Of a stretch of 64,000 nucleotides of DNA, positions 37,007-46,150 are shown piece after piece. A model generated the notes under the pieces. That model worked only from the letters and a program-made list of their open reading frames with translations, made no database searches and had not been told where the DNA came from. Made by a program: the position numbers and the translations under genes. How positions within the stretch are numbered: the stretch's first letter is position 1; the number at the start of each line of letters is the position of its first letter. The DNA comes from an uncultured Paracoccaceae bacterium (GTDB lineage Bacteria > Pseudomonadota > Alphaproteobacteria > Rhodobacterales > Rhodobacteraceae), in contig CANLSM010000016.1 of NCBI GenBank assembly GCA_947493745.1, forward strand, positions 1-64,000, in the 5' to 3' direction.

Positions 37007-37717
37007 ATGACATCGCCGATAGATCTCCATTACTGGCCGACGCCCAATGGCTGGAAAATCTCGATAGCGCTCGAAGAAATGGGCCTTCCCTACAGCCTCC
37101 ACCTTGTCGATATCGGAGCGGGCGATCAGTTCAAACCGGATTTCCTGAAGATCGCACCAAACAACCGCATGCCCGCGATCGTCGACCCGGACGGGCCGGG
37201 CGGCACCCCGGTCTCGATCTTCGAATCCGGTGCCATCCTGCAATATCTCGCCCGAAAGACGGGTCGTTTCTATGGCGAGACCGAGCGGGACCGCATCGAG
37301 GTCGATCAATGGTTGATGTGGCAGATGGGCGGTCTTGGCCCGATGGCGGGCCAGGCGCATCACTTCCTGAAATACGCCCCGGCCATGGACCCGCCCAATG
37401 ACCTGCCATATGCCAAGGATCGCTATCGCAACGAGACCGGACGGCTCTACGGTGTCCTGAACAAACGTCTCGCCGACCGCTCTTATGTGGCAGGTGACTT
37501 CTTCTCCATCGCCGATATGGCCATCTGGCCCTGGGCAAGCCTCTGGGAAGGCCAGCAGCAGGACATCACAGAGTTCCCGCACATGCGCGCCTGGCTGGAC
37601 CGCTGCGCCGCGCGCGAGGGCGTCCGTAAAGGCCGCGCGGTTGCCGAGGACAAGCGCTCGAACATTCAGGACGACAGGAAGGCCCAGAACACACTCTTCG
37701 GCCAGAAAGCCCGCTAG
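37007..37717 (+). CDS. Glutathione S-transferase-family protein (nu-class, YfcG/YghU-like)
   Basis: 236 residues; CAGGAG 5 bases upstream. The N-terminal thioredoxin-like domain has HYWPTPNGWKISIALEEMG, the TPNG motif of nu-class GSTs (YfcG/YghU), which bind two glutathiones and reduce disulphides. IFESGAILQYLA is the conserved SNAIL/TRAIL-like glutathione site. The helical C-terminal domain includes YVAGDFFSIADMAIWPW. It is divergent from metZ, sharing a 281-base region that also holds the riboswitch. Confidence 0.9.
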   Translation: MTSPIDLHYWPTPNGWKISIALEEMGLPYSLHLVDIGAGDQFKPDFLKIAPNNRMPAIVDPDGPGGTPVSIFESGAILQYLARKTGRFYGETERDRIEVDQWLMWQMGGLGPMAGQAHHFLKYAPAMDPPNDLPYAKDRYRNETGRLYGVLNKRLADRSYVAGDFFSIADMAIWPWASLWEGQQQDITEFPHMRAWLDRCAAREGVRKGRAVAEDKRSNIQDDRKAQNTLFGQKAR

Positions 37718-37724
37718 CCCTTCA

Positions 37725-37742
37725 TTTTTCCCAAAAATATCC
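37725..37742. repeat. TTTTT-NNC-AAAAATATCC motif, copy 1
   Basis: 18-base motif that recurs at 57163-57180 with 16 of 18 bases identical. Both copies lie just past the 3' end of a minus-strand gene and supply the T run of the reverse strand. Confidence 0.5.
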
Positions 37743-37765
37743 CCGCCGGAGGCAATCCCGGCGGG
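37733..37765 (-). terminator. Intrinsic terminator of olsB
   Basis: On the minus strand an 8-bp GC stem (CCCGCCGG/CCGGCGGG, 37765-37758 and 37749-37742) is followed by GATATTTTTG, a proper U-tract. It sits 11 bases past the olsB stop and may also serve the convergent GST gene. Confidence 0.7.
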
Positions 37766-37775
37766 CCCAGCCGCC

Positions 37776-38510
37776 TCAGGTCGCGCGCAAAAGCCGCTTG
37801 CGCGCCGCGGGCACCGCCTTGATCTCCAGCCCGGTGAACACATGGAGCGTGTTGAGATCCCGGTCCACAACCGCATGATCCGACACCCATCCCCCCATCG
37901 CGAGATAGGTCCTCAGCAGCGGCGGCATGCCTTTCATGGCAAGCTTCAGGTTGGGCTTGCGCAGCCGCAACCGGGCGGCAAACCGAAACACGGAGGGTGC
38001 CTTGACCCGCGGCAACCACCTTTTGGGGGCCAGATGCCGCTCCTTGAGAAGCGCGAACGCATCCATGTAAACCGCCTCTTCCGTGCCCTTGAAACTTGAA
38101 CAACCGAACAGAAGATCGACGCGGTGGCGATCCACATAGGCCGTCATCGCCCCCCAGGCGACCCGCAGGATATCGGCGTCCATGCAGTCGGGATCGATGC
38201 AGAACCGCCCCATTTCCACCATGGTGCCATCATAGGCCTCCAGATTGCTGAGGTTGTAGAATTGCGCCGAATAGGACCGCCCGATCTCCGAGCCGCTGTC
38301 CAGACGAAGCAGGCGGAAACAGCACACAAGCCTGCCGCTCGCGGTCTCCTCGATCAGGACATGTGTGCAGATCGGATCGAATGCATCACCGTCGATCCCG
38401 TCGCTTTCCCGGCCCCGAAAGGCCCTGTGTCTCAGACGCTGGGCGGCCTCGACATCTTCCGGTCCCGCTGCCATCCGCGCCTGATACCGACCACGCAGAA
38501 ATCTACCCAT
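37776..38510 (-). CDS. olsB: L-ornithine N-alpha-acyltransferase (OlsB-like, GNAT fold)
   Basis: 244 residues. OlsB transfers a 3-hydroxyacyl chain from ACP to ornithine, the first step to ornithine lipids, which replace phospholipids under phosphate limitation in many roseobacters. Family features: EDVEAAQRLRHRAFR, LVCCFRLLRL, the acidic MVEMGRFCIDP core, LFGCSSFKG and the C-terminal PPLLRTYLAMGGWVSDHAV. The O-acyltransferase olsA is not adjacent. Confidence 0.87.
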   Translation of the reverse strand: MGRFLRGRYQARMAAGPEDVEAAQRLRHRAFRGRESDGIDGDAFDPICTHVLIEETASGRLVCCFRLLRLDSGSEIGRSYSAQFYNLSNLEAYDGTMVEMGRFCIDPDCMDADILRVAWGAMTAYVDRHRVDLLFGCSSFKGTEEAVYMDAFALLKERHLAPKRWLPRVKAPSVFRFAARLRLRKPNLKLAMKGMPPLLRTYLAMGGWVSDHAVVDRDLNTLHVFTGLEIKAVPAARKRLLRAT

Positions 38511-38641
38511 ATGCGTCCACCATTGTGTTTGTTGACGACAGACCTATCTCATGCCTTGATCAGCGATAATCGTGACGAGACCGTGACAATAGTCCTTCTG
38601 AGATTTGGTGAACGGCCGTCGGTTGCAAGGAAAAACTTCTC

Positions 38642-39037
38642 ATGAGTGACAAAATATCCAAATCAGACGCCGAATGGCGGGCGCAGCTTTCAGATCTCGC
38701 TTTCAAGGTGACGCGCAAGAAGGGTACCGAGCGGGCCTTCACCCATGACAATTTTCCAAAGACCACCGGCACGTTCCGCTGCATCTGCTGCGATGAGCCG
38801 CTTTTCTCGTCGGATGCAAAGTTCGACAGCGGCACCGGATGGCCGAGCTTCTATCAGCCCCTGAGCGACGATGCCGTCGCCGAACATGAGGACCGTTCGT
38901 TCTTCATGCGCCGCACCGAGGTGGTCTGCGCCCGCTGCGACGCGCATCTGGGCCATGTCTTTCCCGACGGACCGGAACCCACCGGTCAGCGCTACTGCAT
39001 GAACGGTGTGGCCCTGAGGTTCGAGGAGAAATCCTAG
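38642..39037 (+). CDS. msrB: Peptide-methionine (R)-S-oxide reductase
   Basis: 131 residues. It repairs methionine-R-sulfoxide in proteins. The structural zinc is held by two CxxC pairs (CICC, CARC). GTGWPSFY and the catalytic RYCMNG (Cys near 119) are diagnostic. AAAAACTTCTC precedes the start without a strong ribosome site. No msrA is fused or adjacent. The last 4 bases overlap the end of the convergent BamE gene. Confidence 0.97.
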   Translation: MSDKISKSDAEWRAQLSDLAFKVTRKKGTERAFTHDNFPKTTGTFRCICCDEPLFSSDAKFDSGTGWPSFYQPLSDDAVAEHEDRSFFMRRTEVVCARCDAHLGHVFPDGPEPTGQRYCMNGVALRFEEKS

Positions 39038-39498
39038 CGGTCCGCGAGGATATCGGCGGCGTTGAAATTCACCAGGTTGCCGAAGATCTGCTCCAGGATC
39101 GACAGGCGCTTGGCCGAGGTCTCGGTCACGCGCGGCGACAGGTTCACGACGCGCCCGTCCTCAAGCCCGTAGCGCTGGACATCCTGCACGATCCCGTCGT
39201 CATCAAAGGCAACGGCCACGACAACCCGGTCAGTGACTTCGGGCGGATTATAGGTCAGCTGCGAAATCGTGGTCTGGACATAATACCAGGACTGCTCGCG
39301 CAGGAGACCGGATGTAGAGGGGCGCCCGATCCGCTCTTCAAGCGAAAAGATCGTGTCGATGCCCGGTTCAATGCTTTCAAGATCCGTCTGGGACGGCGCA
39401 TAGCCATGCACCGTCACAGTCGGCGCGCAGGCAGACAGTCCCAATGCGATGACACCAGCGACCCCCAAAAGACGCGCGCGTTCCGCCAAAAACACCAT
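39034..39498 (-). CDS. bamE: Outer-membrane assembly lipoprotein BamE (SmpA/OmlA)
   Basis: 154 residues. A lipoprotein signal with lipobox GLSAC (Cys about 24) is followed by the BamE pattern: [21 protein letters not shown], the AWYY-like QSWYYVQ strand, then [18 protein letters not shown]. BamE is a small periplasmic-side member of the beta-barrel assembly machine. The C-terminal extension (about 110-154) is typical of alphaproteobacteria. It is divergent from yceD, the usual neighbour in Rhodobacterales. Confidence 0.9.
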   Translation of the reverse strand: MVFLAERARLLGVAGVIALGLSACAPTVTVHGYAPSQTDLESIEPGIDTIFSLEERIGRPSTSGLLREQSWYYVQTTISQLTYNPPEVTDRVVVAVAFDDDGIVQDVQRYGLEDGRVVNLSPRVTETSAKRLSILEQIFGNLVNFNAADILADR

Positions 39499-39616
39499 TC
39501 AAAGTCCCAACATGCCTTGTTCTGTAACAGCTGACCTAGCCGCTGCAGGGGTTGAATTCAAGCCGTAGATGGGCTTTGAACGCCGCCATACCGAAGCCGC
39601 CGAAAGGTTCTTTTGC

Positions 39617-40177
39617 ATGAGCGATCAGGGCTCACCCGCCGATCTTGCGTTCAGCCGTCCCGTGAAGGTTTCCAAGCTGAACCCGTCCGAAGTTCTCGGT
39701 TTTGACGAAACCGCCGATCAGGCCGAACGCGCAGCGATTGCCAGCCTGTTGAAGGCCACCGATGTCTCGAAATTGCGCTTTGCCGGCACGCTCACAGCCG
39801 TTGGCAAGACCGACTGGCAACTGGACGCGCAACTTGGTGCAACGGTCACGCAGACCTGTGTGGTTTCGCTTGAACCGGTCAAGACCCGCATCGAAACAGC
39901 CGTCACCCGGCTTTTCCTGCCGCCTGCGGCGTTCGATCAACGTGTTAGAGATTCGGAAGAAGATCTTGATGAGATTGAGGAACTGGCGCCCGAGATCGAC
40001 CTGGGGCAGATCGCGGTTGAGGCCCTTTCGCTGGCCCTTCCGGACTATCCAAGGGCACCCGGTGTGACGCTGGAGGAGGCGGTTTTTGCAGGCGAAGGCA
40101 TCACGCCCATGACCGATGACGACGCCAAGCCCTTTGCGGCACTTGCCGCCCTCAGGACACGGCTTGAGGAGGAATAG
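39617..40177 (+). CDS. yceD: YceD/DUF177 family protein
   Basis: 186 residues from the ATG at 39617 with AAAGG 9 bases upstream; an ATG at 39569 is less likely. YceD proteins bind ribosomal precursors or affect 23S rRNA accumulation and nearly always stand before rpmF. Here it has the two-Cys-poor alphaproteobacterial form, with VTQTCVVSLEPVKTRIE and the acidic EEDLDEIEELAPEIDLGQ block as recognition points. It is the first gene of the yceD-rpmF-plsX-fabH series. Confidence 0.88.
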   Translation: MSDQGSPADLAFSRPVKVSKLNPSEVLGFDETADQAERAAIASLLKATDVSKLRFAGTLTAVGKTDWQLDAQLGATVTQTCVVSLEPVKTRIETAVTRLFLPPAAFDQRVRDSEEDLDEIEELAPEIDLGQIAVEALSLALPDYPRAPGVTLEEAVFAGEGITPMTDDDAKPFAALAALRTRLEEE

Positions 40178-40357
40178 CGCAACACCCCTGCAGGATCGCC
40201 CAAAAAAGACTTGCGGGCTTTTGAATAATCGCTATTTTCCGCGCTTCGTTTCCATCGCCGGATTCTCAACCCAATCGCGCGTGACAAAGGTGCAGATTGT
40301 TGATAGGGCCGGATGTGACGGGCAAAAAGCCCCAGAAGAAGTTTGAGGATTTAGGAC

Positions 40358-40564
40358 ATGGCAGTCCCCAAGAGTAAGATCACACGCTCCAGGCGTGGTA
40401 TGCGCCGCTCGCATGATGCGCTGGTGGCAGGCAACCCGAACGAATGTTCGAACTGTGGCGAGTTGAAGCGTCCGCATCATGTCTGCGGCGCCTGCGGCCA
40501 CTATGGTGAGCGTGAAGTCGTCGCAATGGTCGAAGATATCGATCTGGACGAAGACGCGGCGTAA
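40358..40564 (+). CDS. rpmF: 50S ribosomal protein L32
   Basis: 68 residues. [20 protein letters not shown] is the invariant basic N-terminus, followed by a zinc ribbon of two CxxC pairs (CSNC and CGAC). The acidic tail ([10 protein letters not shown]) is normal in alphaproteobacteria. A strong AGGA ribosome site (GAGGATTTAGGACATGG) precedes it. A 180-base gap separates it from yceD, with a weak GCCC/GGGC-TTTT hairpin near 40198-40222 that may reduce read-through. Confidence 0.98.
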   Translation: MAVPKSKITRSRRGMRRSHDALVAGNPNECSNCGELKRPHHVCGACGHYGEREVVAMVEDIDLDEDAA

Positions 40565-40600
40565 CTCCGCCCTTGGTCAAAGGCAGGCCCTGCCCCACAG

Positions 40601-41704
40601 ATGACTGACGGTTCCGCCCCTCCCTCAGACAAAGCCCGTCGCACAGTGATTTCCATTGATGCGATGGGAGGGGAAGGCGGCCTTTCCGCAATTGTCGGAG
40701 GGATGGCAAAATCCGCGAAAAAGAACGCGGACATTCACTATATCGTGCATGGCGACCAGAAGCCGCTGGAGCGGCTTTTGCGCAAACGCCCCGATCTTCT
40801 GGACCGGACCGAGATCCGGCATGTGACCAAAACCATCTCGATGGACGAGAAGCCCTCCCGCGCGATGCGGCAGGGCAAGGGTTCATCCATGTGGAATGCG
40901 CTGGAGACCGTCGAGCATGGCGAGGCCACGGTGGCCGTCTCCTGCGGCAACACCGGCGCATTGATGGCGATGTCCATGCTGCGCCTGCGCAAACTGCCCG
41001 GCATCACCCGCCCGGCCATCGCCGTCCTGTGGCCCTCGCGCAATCCCGCCGGCTACAATGTCGTGCTCGACATGGGTGCGGATATCCGCGCCGAGGCGGA
41101 AGATCTGCTGCAATATGCAATCATGGGGGCCAGCTATGCCCGCAACGGACTTGGCCTTACAAAGCCGCGTGTCGGCCTGCTGAATGTCGGCACCGAAGAA
41201 CACAAGGGCCGGACCGCGCTTCGCGATGCCTCCCAGATGATTGAAGAGGCAGCCCCTGCATCGGATTTCGACTTTGTCGGCTTCGTCGAGGGGTCCGATA
41301 TCTCAAGTGCTGACGTCGATATCATCGTAACGGACGGGTTCACCGGCAATGTTGCGCTGAAAACCGCCGAGGGCACCGCCTCACTGATCCGGGACCTGTT
41401 GCGCGAGGCCTTTGCGCATACGCCGCTCAGCCGGATCGGCGCGCTTTTCGCAATGACCTCGCTCAGGCGTTTGACCAAGCGTATCGACCCCAGACGAGTG
41501 AATGGCGGGGTTTTTCTGGGTCTGAACGGCACGGTTGTGAAGTCCCATGGCAGCGCCGATGCAACCGGGATTTCCGCCGCCATAAAGCTTGCATTTATCC
41601 TGGCCCAGAACGGATTTTCGGAAAAACTTGCAGCACGCGTTGCATCTGGTCGCTCAGAGCGCGAGGATCAACGCCAAAACCAAGAAAAAGAGATAGGCGA
41701 ATAG
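40601..41704 (+). CDS. plsX: Phosphate acyltransferase PlsX
   Basis: 367 residues. PlsX makes acyl-phosphate from acyl-ACP for phosphatidic acid synthesis. Motifs: [11 protein letters not shown] at the N-terminus, [34 protein letters not shown] and [14 protein letters not shown]. It is followed by fabH with a single intervening base, as usual. Confidence 0.96.
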   Translation: MTDGSAPPSDKARRTVISIDAMGGEGGLSAIVGGMAKSAKKNADIHYIVHGDQKPLERLLRKRPDLLDRTEIRHVTKTISMDEKPSRAMRQGKGSSMWNALETVEHGEATVAVSCGNTGALMAMSMLRLRKLPGITRPAIAVLWPSRNPAGYNVVLDMGADIRAEAEDLLQYAIMGASYARNGLGLTKPRVGLLNVGTEEHKGRTALRDASQMIEEAAPASDFDFVGFVEGSDISSADVDIIVTDGFTGNVALKTAEGTASLIRDLLREAFAHTPLSRIGALFAMTSLRRLTKRIDPRRVNGGVFLGLNGTVVKSHGSADATGISAAIKLAFILAQNGFSEKLAARVASGRSEREDQRQNQEKEIGE

Positions 41705-41705
41705 C

Positions 41706-42683
41706 ATGGCAGGAGTACGCGCGGTTGCGCTTGGGTGCGGGCATTACCTGCCTGCACGTGTTGTCGAGAACGCCGAGTTCGAAAAGACGCTGGACACCAA
41801 TGACGAGTGGATCAGGACCCGCTCGGGCATTGAGCGGCGCCATTTTGCGGCTGACGACGAGAAGACATCCGATCTTGCCATTGCCGCATCCAGAATGGCG
41901 CTGGAAGACGCCGGTCTGAGTGGTGCGGATATTGACGCCATCGTTCTGGCCACAGCGACCCCGGATCAGACCTTTCCATCCACCGCTACCCGCCTGCAAC
42001 ACGCGATAGGCATGACGGGCGGCTTTGCCTTTGATATCCAGGCGGTCTGTGCGGGCTTTCTCTATGCTCTGGCCAATGCCAATGCGCTGATCGTCTCGGG
42101 CCAGGCCAAACGCGTTCTCGTGGTGGGTGCCGAGACCTTCTCGCGCATTCTCAACTGGGAGGATCGCGCAACGGCGGTGCTTTTTGGCGACGGGGCCGGT
42201 GCGCTCATCCTTGAGGCGCAACCGGGCACGGACACCGCCAGCGACCGGGGTGTTCTCTCCAGCTGCCTTGCGTCCGACGGGCAATACAACGATCTGCTCT
42301 ATGTCGATGGTGGTGTTTCCAGCACGCAATCGACCGGCGTCCTGCGCATGCAGGGACGCGAAGTCTTCAAGCATGCGGTCTCCAAACTGGCATCTGCGGG
42401 CGAAGACGTTCTGCAAAAGGCCGGATTGACGGTGGCGGATATCGACTGGGTGATCCCGCATCAGGCGAATCTGAGGATCATCAAGGCAACCGCCCAGAAA
42501 CTCGCCATCCCGATGGAGAAGGTCGTGGTCACGGTTCAGGACCACGGCAACACATCGGCTGCGTCGATTCCACTTGCCCTGTCGGTTGCGCACCGGTCCG
42601 GGCGCATCAAACAGGGTGATCTGCTGCTGATGGAGGCCATTGGCGGCGGTCTTGCCTGGGGGGCTGCAACCCTCCGCTGGTGA
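41706..42683 (+). CDS. fabH: 3-oxoacyl-ACP synthase III
   Basis: 325 residues. FabH condenses acetyl-CoA with malonyl-ACP to start fatty acid synthesis. The Cys-His-Asn triad is visible: [10 protein letters not shown] (active Cys), PHQANLRI (His) and HGNTSAAS (Asn). [15 protein letters not shown] is the typical N-terminal substrate segment. Start ATG lies one base past the plsX stop. Confidence 0.97.
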   Translation: MAGVRAVALGCGHYLPARVVENAEFEKTLDTNDEWIRTRSGIERRHFAADDEKTSDLAIAASRMALEDAGLSGADIDAIVLATATPDQTFPSTATRLQHAIGMTGGFAFDIQAVCAGFLYALANANALIVSGQAKRVLVVGAETFSRILNWEDRATAVLFGDGAGALILEAQPGTDTASDRGVLSSCLASDGQYNDLLYVDGGVSSTQSTGVLRMQGREVFKHAVSKLASAGEDVLQKAGLTVADIDWVIPHQANLRIIKATAQKLAIPMEKVVVTVQDHGNTSAASIPLALSVAHRSGRIKQGDLLLMEAIGGGLAWGAATLRW

Positions 42684-42762
42684 ACCGAAACCCAGTTTCG
42701 GCGCATTTGAGCAGGACCCCGCTTGAATCCCGATCTTTACAAAGCTCGCCAACCCCTTGTTA

Positions 42763-42791
42763 TTGACTCGCTTTCCCGACCTCACATAGGT
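42763..42791 (+). promoter_or_regulatory. Candidate promoter before ihfA
   Basis: TTGACT and ATAGGT separated by 17 bases in the 142-base gap after fabH, about 28 bases before the ihfA ribosome site. It suggests that ihfA and the merR gene can be transcribed separately from the lipid genes. Confidence 0.4.
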
Positions 42792-42825
42792 TGTTAAAGT
42801 AAGTACAATGGGGATAGGATTTGTG

Positions 42826-43128
42826 ATGAGTGACAGAACGCTGACCAGAATGGACCTGAGCGAGGCCGTCTTCCGAGAAGTGGGGCTGTCGCGGAACGAG
42901 AGCGCCGATCTGGTGGAGTCTGTTCTCAAGCACATGTCGGACGCTCTCGTTAAAGGCGAAAGCGTCAAGATTTCCTCATTCGGAACGTTTAATGTGCGCA
43001 CCAAGACCGCCCGCATCGGACGCAACCCCAAGACAGGTCAGGAAGTCCCGATCGAGCCGCGCCGCGTGCTCACATTCCGCCCCTCTCACCTGATGAAGGA
43101 CCGCGTTGACGCTGGCAACAAGCGTTGA
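42826..43128 (+). CDS. ihfA: Integration host factor alpha subunit
   Basis: 100 residues from the ATG at 42826, with AGGA 7 bases upstream; the GTG/ATG codons at 42808 would add six residues with no support. IHF bends DNA at specific sites. [20 protein letters not shown] is the dimerisation helix and [14 protein letters not shown] the beta-arm with the intercalating Pro. Typical place, between fabH and a MerR regulator. Confidence 0.96.
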   Translation: MSDRTLTRMDLSEAVFREVGLSRNESADLVESVLKHMSDALVKGESVKISSFGTFNVRTKTARIGRNPKTGQEVPIEPRRVLTFRPSHLMKDRVDAGNKR

Positions 43129-43132
43129 TGTC

Positions 43133-43636
43133 GTGACTGCCTTGACGACCGAGAAGTCACCAGACGCTTTCAGGACCATCTCCGAAGTCTCGACCGCGCT
43201 CGATATCCCGGCGCATGTGTTGCGGTTCTGGGAAAGCAAGTTCAGCCAGATCAAGCCCGTCAAACGCGGCGGCGGCAGGCGGTATTACCGCCCGCAGGAC
43301 GTCAACCTGCTGCGCGGCATTCGCGATCTGCTCAAGGCCGATGGATTGACGATCAAGGGGGTCCAGAAGGTCCTGAAAGATCGTGGCGTGCGTTATGTCT
43401 CGGGGTTGGGCACGCAACAAAGCCCGGAAGTCGTGGTCGAGAAGACCGTCCCGCCCCCGATAACCGCCCCTGCCCCCACAGCGGAACCTGTGCGGGCCGC
43501 CTTCACCGAAGAACAGGGCGATCTCTTTGGCACCCCGCAACCGACGCCCATAGCCGTGCCGGACCGTCGCCGTCTCAAGGCGATACTGGGTGAGCTTCAG
43601 GCACTCCGCGACGCCATGAAAGCGCAAGACTGGTGA
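43133..43636 (+). CDS. MerR-family transcriptional regulator
   Basis: 167 residues if started at GTG 43133; TTG 43106, overlapping ihfA, is the alternative and there is no clear ribosome site. The winged-helix MerR domain (about 12-80) has [23 protein letters not shown] and the wing [15 protein letters not shown]. No metal-binding Cys cluster follows; instead a Pro-rich linker and a short C-terminal helix. In Rhodobacterales this MerR protein regularly follows ihfA; its ligand and targets are not known to me. Confidence 0.87.
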   Translation: MTALTTEKSPDAFRTISEVSTALDIPAHVLRFWESKFSQIKPVKRGGGRRYYRPQDVNLLRGIRDLLKADGLTIKGVQKVLKDRGVRYVSGLGTQQSPEVVVEKTVPPPITAPAPTAEPVRAAFTEEQGDLFGTPQPTPIAVPDRRRLKAILGELQALRDAMKAQDW

Positions 43637-43642
43637 AGCCCT

Positions 43643-43671
43643 CTTGCGCCCGTCCCGTTTGTCGATATAAC
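43643..43671 (+). promoter_or_regulatory. Candidate promoter of tRNA-Pro
   Basis: TATAAC (43666-43671) ends 9 bases before the mature tRNA, with CTTGCG 17 bases upstream as a weak -35. The placement is good for a tRNA transcript with a very short leader. Confidence 0.4.
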
Positions 43672-43680
43672 GCAACCCGT

Positions 43681-43757
43681 CGGGCTATAGCGCAGTCTGG
43701 TAGCGCGTTCGTCTGGGGGACGAAAGGTCGTGAGTTCGAATCTCGCTAGCCCGACCA
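43681..43757 (+). tRNA. tRNA-Pro (anticodon GGG)
   Basis: CGGGCTA/TAGCCCG acceptor, GCGC D stem, TTCGT-CTGGGGG-ACGAA anticodon arm (anticodon GGG), GTGAG/CTCGC T stem around TTCGAAT, discriminator A and encoded CCA. The cloverleaf is complete. It sits between the MerR gene and the dCTP deaminase gene. Confidence 0.97.
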
Positions 43758-43814
43758 GAATTCTTGAAACGTCAGCCCGGGATGCCAGGCTGGCGTTTTT
43801 CACAGGAGCGAGCC

Positions 43815-44906
43815 ATGGCTGATCCGACCGGCGTCCTGCCCTCCCAGACCCTGCGAGACATGCTGGCAAACGGTCAGATCACTGTCACCAGTCCGGTGCC
43901 TGACGATCAGGTGCAGCCCGCCAGTCTCGACTTGCGTCTGGGGGAGACCGCCTACCGGGTTCGCGCCTCCTTCCTGCCCGGTGCGGGCAGAACGCTGCTG
44001 GACCGGCTGCCCGAGTTCTCCATGCATCAGATCGACCTGCGCCCCGGTGCGGTGCTGGAAAAGGGCTGCGTCTACCTTGTGCCACTGATGGAAGGGCTCG
44101 CCCTGCCCGCAGATGTCTCGGCAGTCGCCAACGCCAAGAGCTCCACCGGTAGGCTGGATCTTTTCACCCGGCTGATCACCGATAACGGGACCGAGTTCGA
44201 CCGCATCGACGCAGGCTACACCGGGCCGCTTTATGCGGAAATTTCGCCGCGCTCCTTCTCGGTTCTCGCGCGGCCCGGTCTTCGCCTCAACCAGATCCGT
44301 TTCCGGCGTGGTCAGGCGGTGCTGAGCGATGCTGAACTCACGGATCTGCACCACAATGCGGCGCTGGTTGACGGGCCTGCGCATATTGATCACGGTCTTG
44401 GCTTCTCGGTCGATCTTGATCTGGGTGGCACTGATATCATCGGCTACCGCGCGAAACCGCATACCGGTCTCATCGATCTCGACCGGCTCAACCACTACAA
44501 TCCGGCAGAGTTCTGGGAGCCGGTCCGGGCACAGGCTGGTCACATCATCCTTGATCCCGGCGCCTTCTATATCCTGGTCAGCCGCGAGGCCGTGCACGTG
44601 CCCCCAGATTGCGCCGCTGAAATGGCCCCCTATCTGGCCATGGTGGGCGAGTTCCGCGTTCATTACGCAGGCTTCTTCGATCCCGGTTTTGGCCACGCGG
44701 CCGCTGGCGGGAAGGGTTCCCGCGGAGTGCTGGAAGTCCGCTGCCACGAGGCCCCCTTCGCCCTGGAACACGGCCAGATTGTCGGGCGTCTGGTCTATGA
44801 ACGCATGGCAGACACGCCCGACAGCCTCTATGGTGCCGGTCTGGGCTCGAACTATCAGGGCCAGGGGTTGAAGCTGAGCAAGCATTTCAAGGCGCCGGAC
44901 ACTTGA
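43815..44906 (+). CDS. dcd: 2'-deoxycytidine 5'-triphosphate deaminase (long alphaproteobacterial form)
   Basis: 363 residues from the ATG at 43815, preceded by CAGGAG at 7 bases. dCTP deaminase makes dUTP for thymidylate supply. The length is nearly twice that of the E. coli enzyme: it reads as two dUTPase-like halves, the first with QVQPASLDLRLGETAYRV and AKSSTGRLDLFTRLI, the second with IILDPGAFYILVSREAVHVP and GSRGVLEVRC. This long form is usual in alphaproteobacteria. It starts 57 bases after tRNA-Pro. Confidence 0.9.
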   Translation: MADPTGVLPSQTLRDMLANGQITVTSPVPDDQVQPASLDLRLGETAYRVRASFLPGAGRTLLDRLPEFSMHQIDLRPGAVLEKGCVYLVPLMEGLALPADVSAVANAKSSTGRLDLFTRLITDNGTEFDRIDAGYTGPLYAEISPRSFSVLARPGLRLNQIRFRRGQAVLSDAELTDLHHNAALVDGPAHIDHGLGFSVDLDLGGTDIIGYRAKPHTGLIDLDRLNHYNPAEFWEPVRAQAGHIILDPGAFYILVSREAVHVPPDCAAEMAPYLAMVGEFRVHYAGFFDPGFGHAAAGGKGSRGVLEVRCHEAPFALEHGQIVGRLVYERMADTPDSLYGAGLGSNYQGQGLKLSKHFKAPDT

Positions 44907-44966
44907 TTTGAGCAAGATGGCGAAGACCCAATCACCGCCCACGCGAACGACAAAGGAGCCTTCAAA

Positions 44967-45908
44967 ATGCCTCTAAATCATCAATTGGTCTGCGCCCTCG
45001 CCGCTTTGAGCTTGACGGCCTGCGGTGGTGGCGGCGGCGGAAACAGTTTCACAAGCCTGGGCGGCGAAGGCAGTGTCAGCGCCCTGTCGGCGACGAGCGG
45101 CTTTGCAACGCCCACCTCCAGCTTCAATGGAACGACTTTCGCAGGCACGGCGAGAGCAAATGCTGCGTCAAACGTGCGCTTCGACATCGGCGGCAACGTG
45201 ACGTCCGGGAATTTCAGCTATGGCAGCAAGGATGTGACACTGACCATTGTGGATGATGACACGATCCGAATGACCATTGGCGGACGCACATTCAATCTGG
45301 AGCGCGATCCCTTTTTTCCCGAAGACTTCGAAAGCACCGGGGGGCCGGGCTTCGCATCACTGACCGAAGTGGCAAATCTTGAGTTCGCAAGGGTGTTCTA
45401 CGGCGGCGGTGCCGTGGATAACTCAAGTGTTGTGGGCGTCATCGGCGCGTATGGGTTTGTGACCGACCCGGCGACAGTTGAGGCGAGAATAGATGGCAGC
45501 GCCACATATAACGGCATCATGTATCTCTCTGCCATTAGCGAAGGAGGCACGGACGGTGAAGTTCAGGGAGCGATGCAACTGACCGTAAACTTTGGACCGG
45601 ACACGGCGACCGGCAGCGCCAATCTGGAAAGTTCGTTCGGCGACAATTCTCTGGGCCTGGGCGGTGCAAATGAAACGGTTGAGGTGATCATTGCAGGCGA
45701 CCTGTCCGGCAACAGAATTGACGGTGTCATAGGCGTGGGTGATCCTTCGGAACTGGCCAGCACAAATCTGACCTCGCTCGATCTTGACGGAACCTTTTTC
45801 GGAGACAACCTTCAGGAGGTTGCAGGCAGTGTGGGCGGTGTCGGTCAATCCAACAATGGTGAAGGTCGGGTCTTCTATTTGGGCGCTTTCGGGGCGAACC
45901 AGCCCTGA
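44967..45908 (+). CDS. TbpB-like (transferrin-binding-protein-type beta-barrel) lipoprotein
   Basis: 313 residues. Signal peptide with lipobox LTACGG (Cys about 19) followed by a Gly6 anchor linker, common in surface-exposed lipoproteins. The C-terminal part reads as a small 8-strand barrel of the TbpB_B_D/Slam-dependent type: a strand ending LDGTFFGDNLQEVAGSVGGV and then VFYLGAFGANQ. No TonB-dependent receptor or Slam translocon lies next to it. The ligand is unknown. GC content is somewhat lower than in neighbouring genes. Confidence 0.75.
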   Translation: MPLNHQLVCALAALSLTACGGGGGGNSFTSLGGEGSVSALSATSGFATPTSSFNGTTFAGTARANAASNVRFDIGGNVTSGNFSYGSKDVTLTIVDDDTIRMTIGGRTFNLERDPFFPEDFESTGGPGFASLTEVANLEFARVFYGGGAVDNSSVVGVIGAYGFVTDPATVEARIDGSATYNGIMYLSAISEGGTDGEVQGAMQLTVNFGPDTATGSANLESSFGDNSLGLGGANETVEVIIAGDLSGNRIDGVIGVGDPSELASTNLTSLDLDGTFFGDNLQEVAGSVGGVGQSNNGEGRVFYLGAFGANQP

Positions 45909-45915
45909 TCACGCT

Positions 45916-46131
45916 TTAGAATCGCCCGATCCGACGGATCATTCTCAGCGCCTTCGTGGCGTTCCGGGTCATTGACCGGGTCTGGCGGTGCTTCTTGCGT
46001 TCCTGCGCCGTCATCTGCGCATTTGACTTGTTCGTGCCATCCGCGTTTTTCGGACGCGACAGATGATCCGACGCCTTTCCCATGGTCCGGAACAAAAACC
46101 GGTTCATCACCATTCGAATGAGACGGTTCAT
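45916..46131 (-). CDS. Small basic protein of unknown function
   Basis: 71 residues from the ATG at 46131 with AGGGGA upstream. Very rich in Arg and Lys (MNRLIRMVMNRFLFRTMGK at the start, IRRIGRF at the end). No signal peptide, membrane helix or named domain. It lies 20 bases after scpB on the same strand, so it is probably the last gene of that operon. I do not recognise it; a nucleic-acid or membrane-surface binding role is only a guess from charge. Confidence 0.6.
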   Translation of the reverse strand: MNRLIRMVMNRFLFRTMGKASDHLSRPKNADGTNKSNAQMTAQERKKHRQTRSMTRNATKALRMIRRIGRF

Positions 46132-46150
46132 AGGGTGATCCCCTTGTGCA

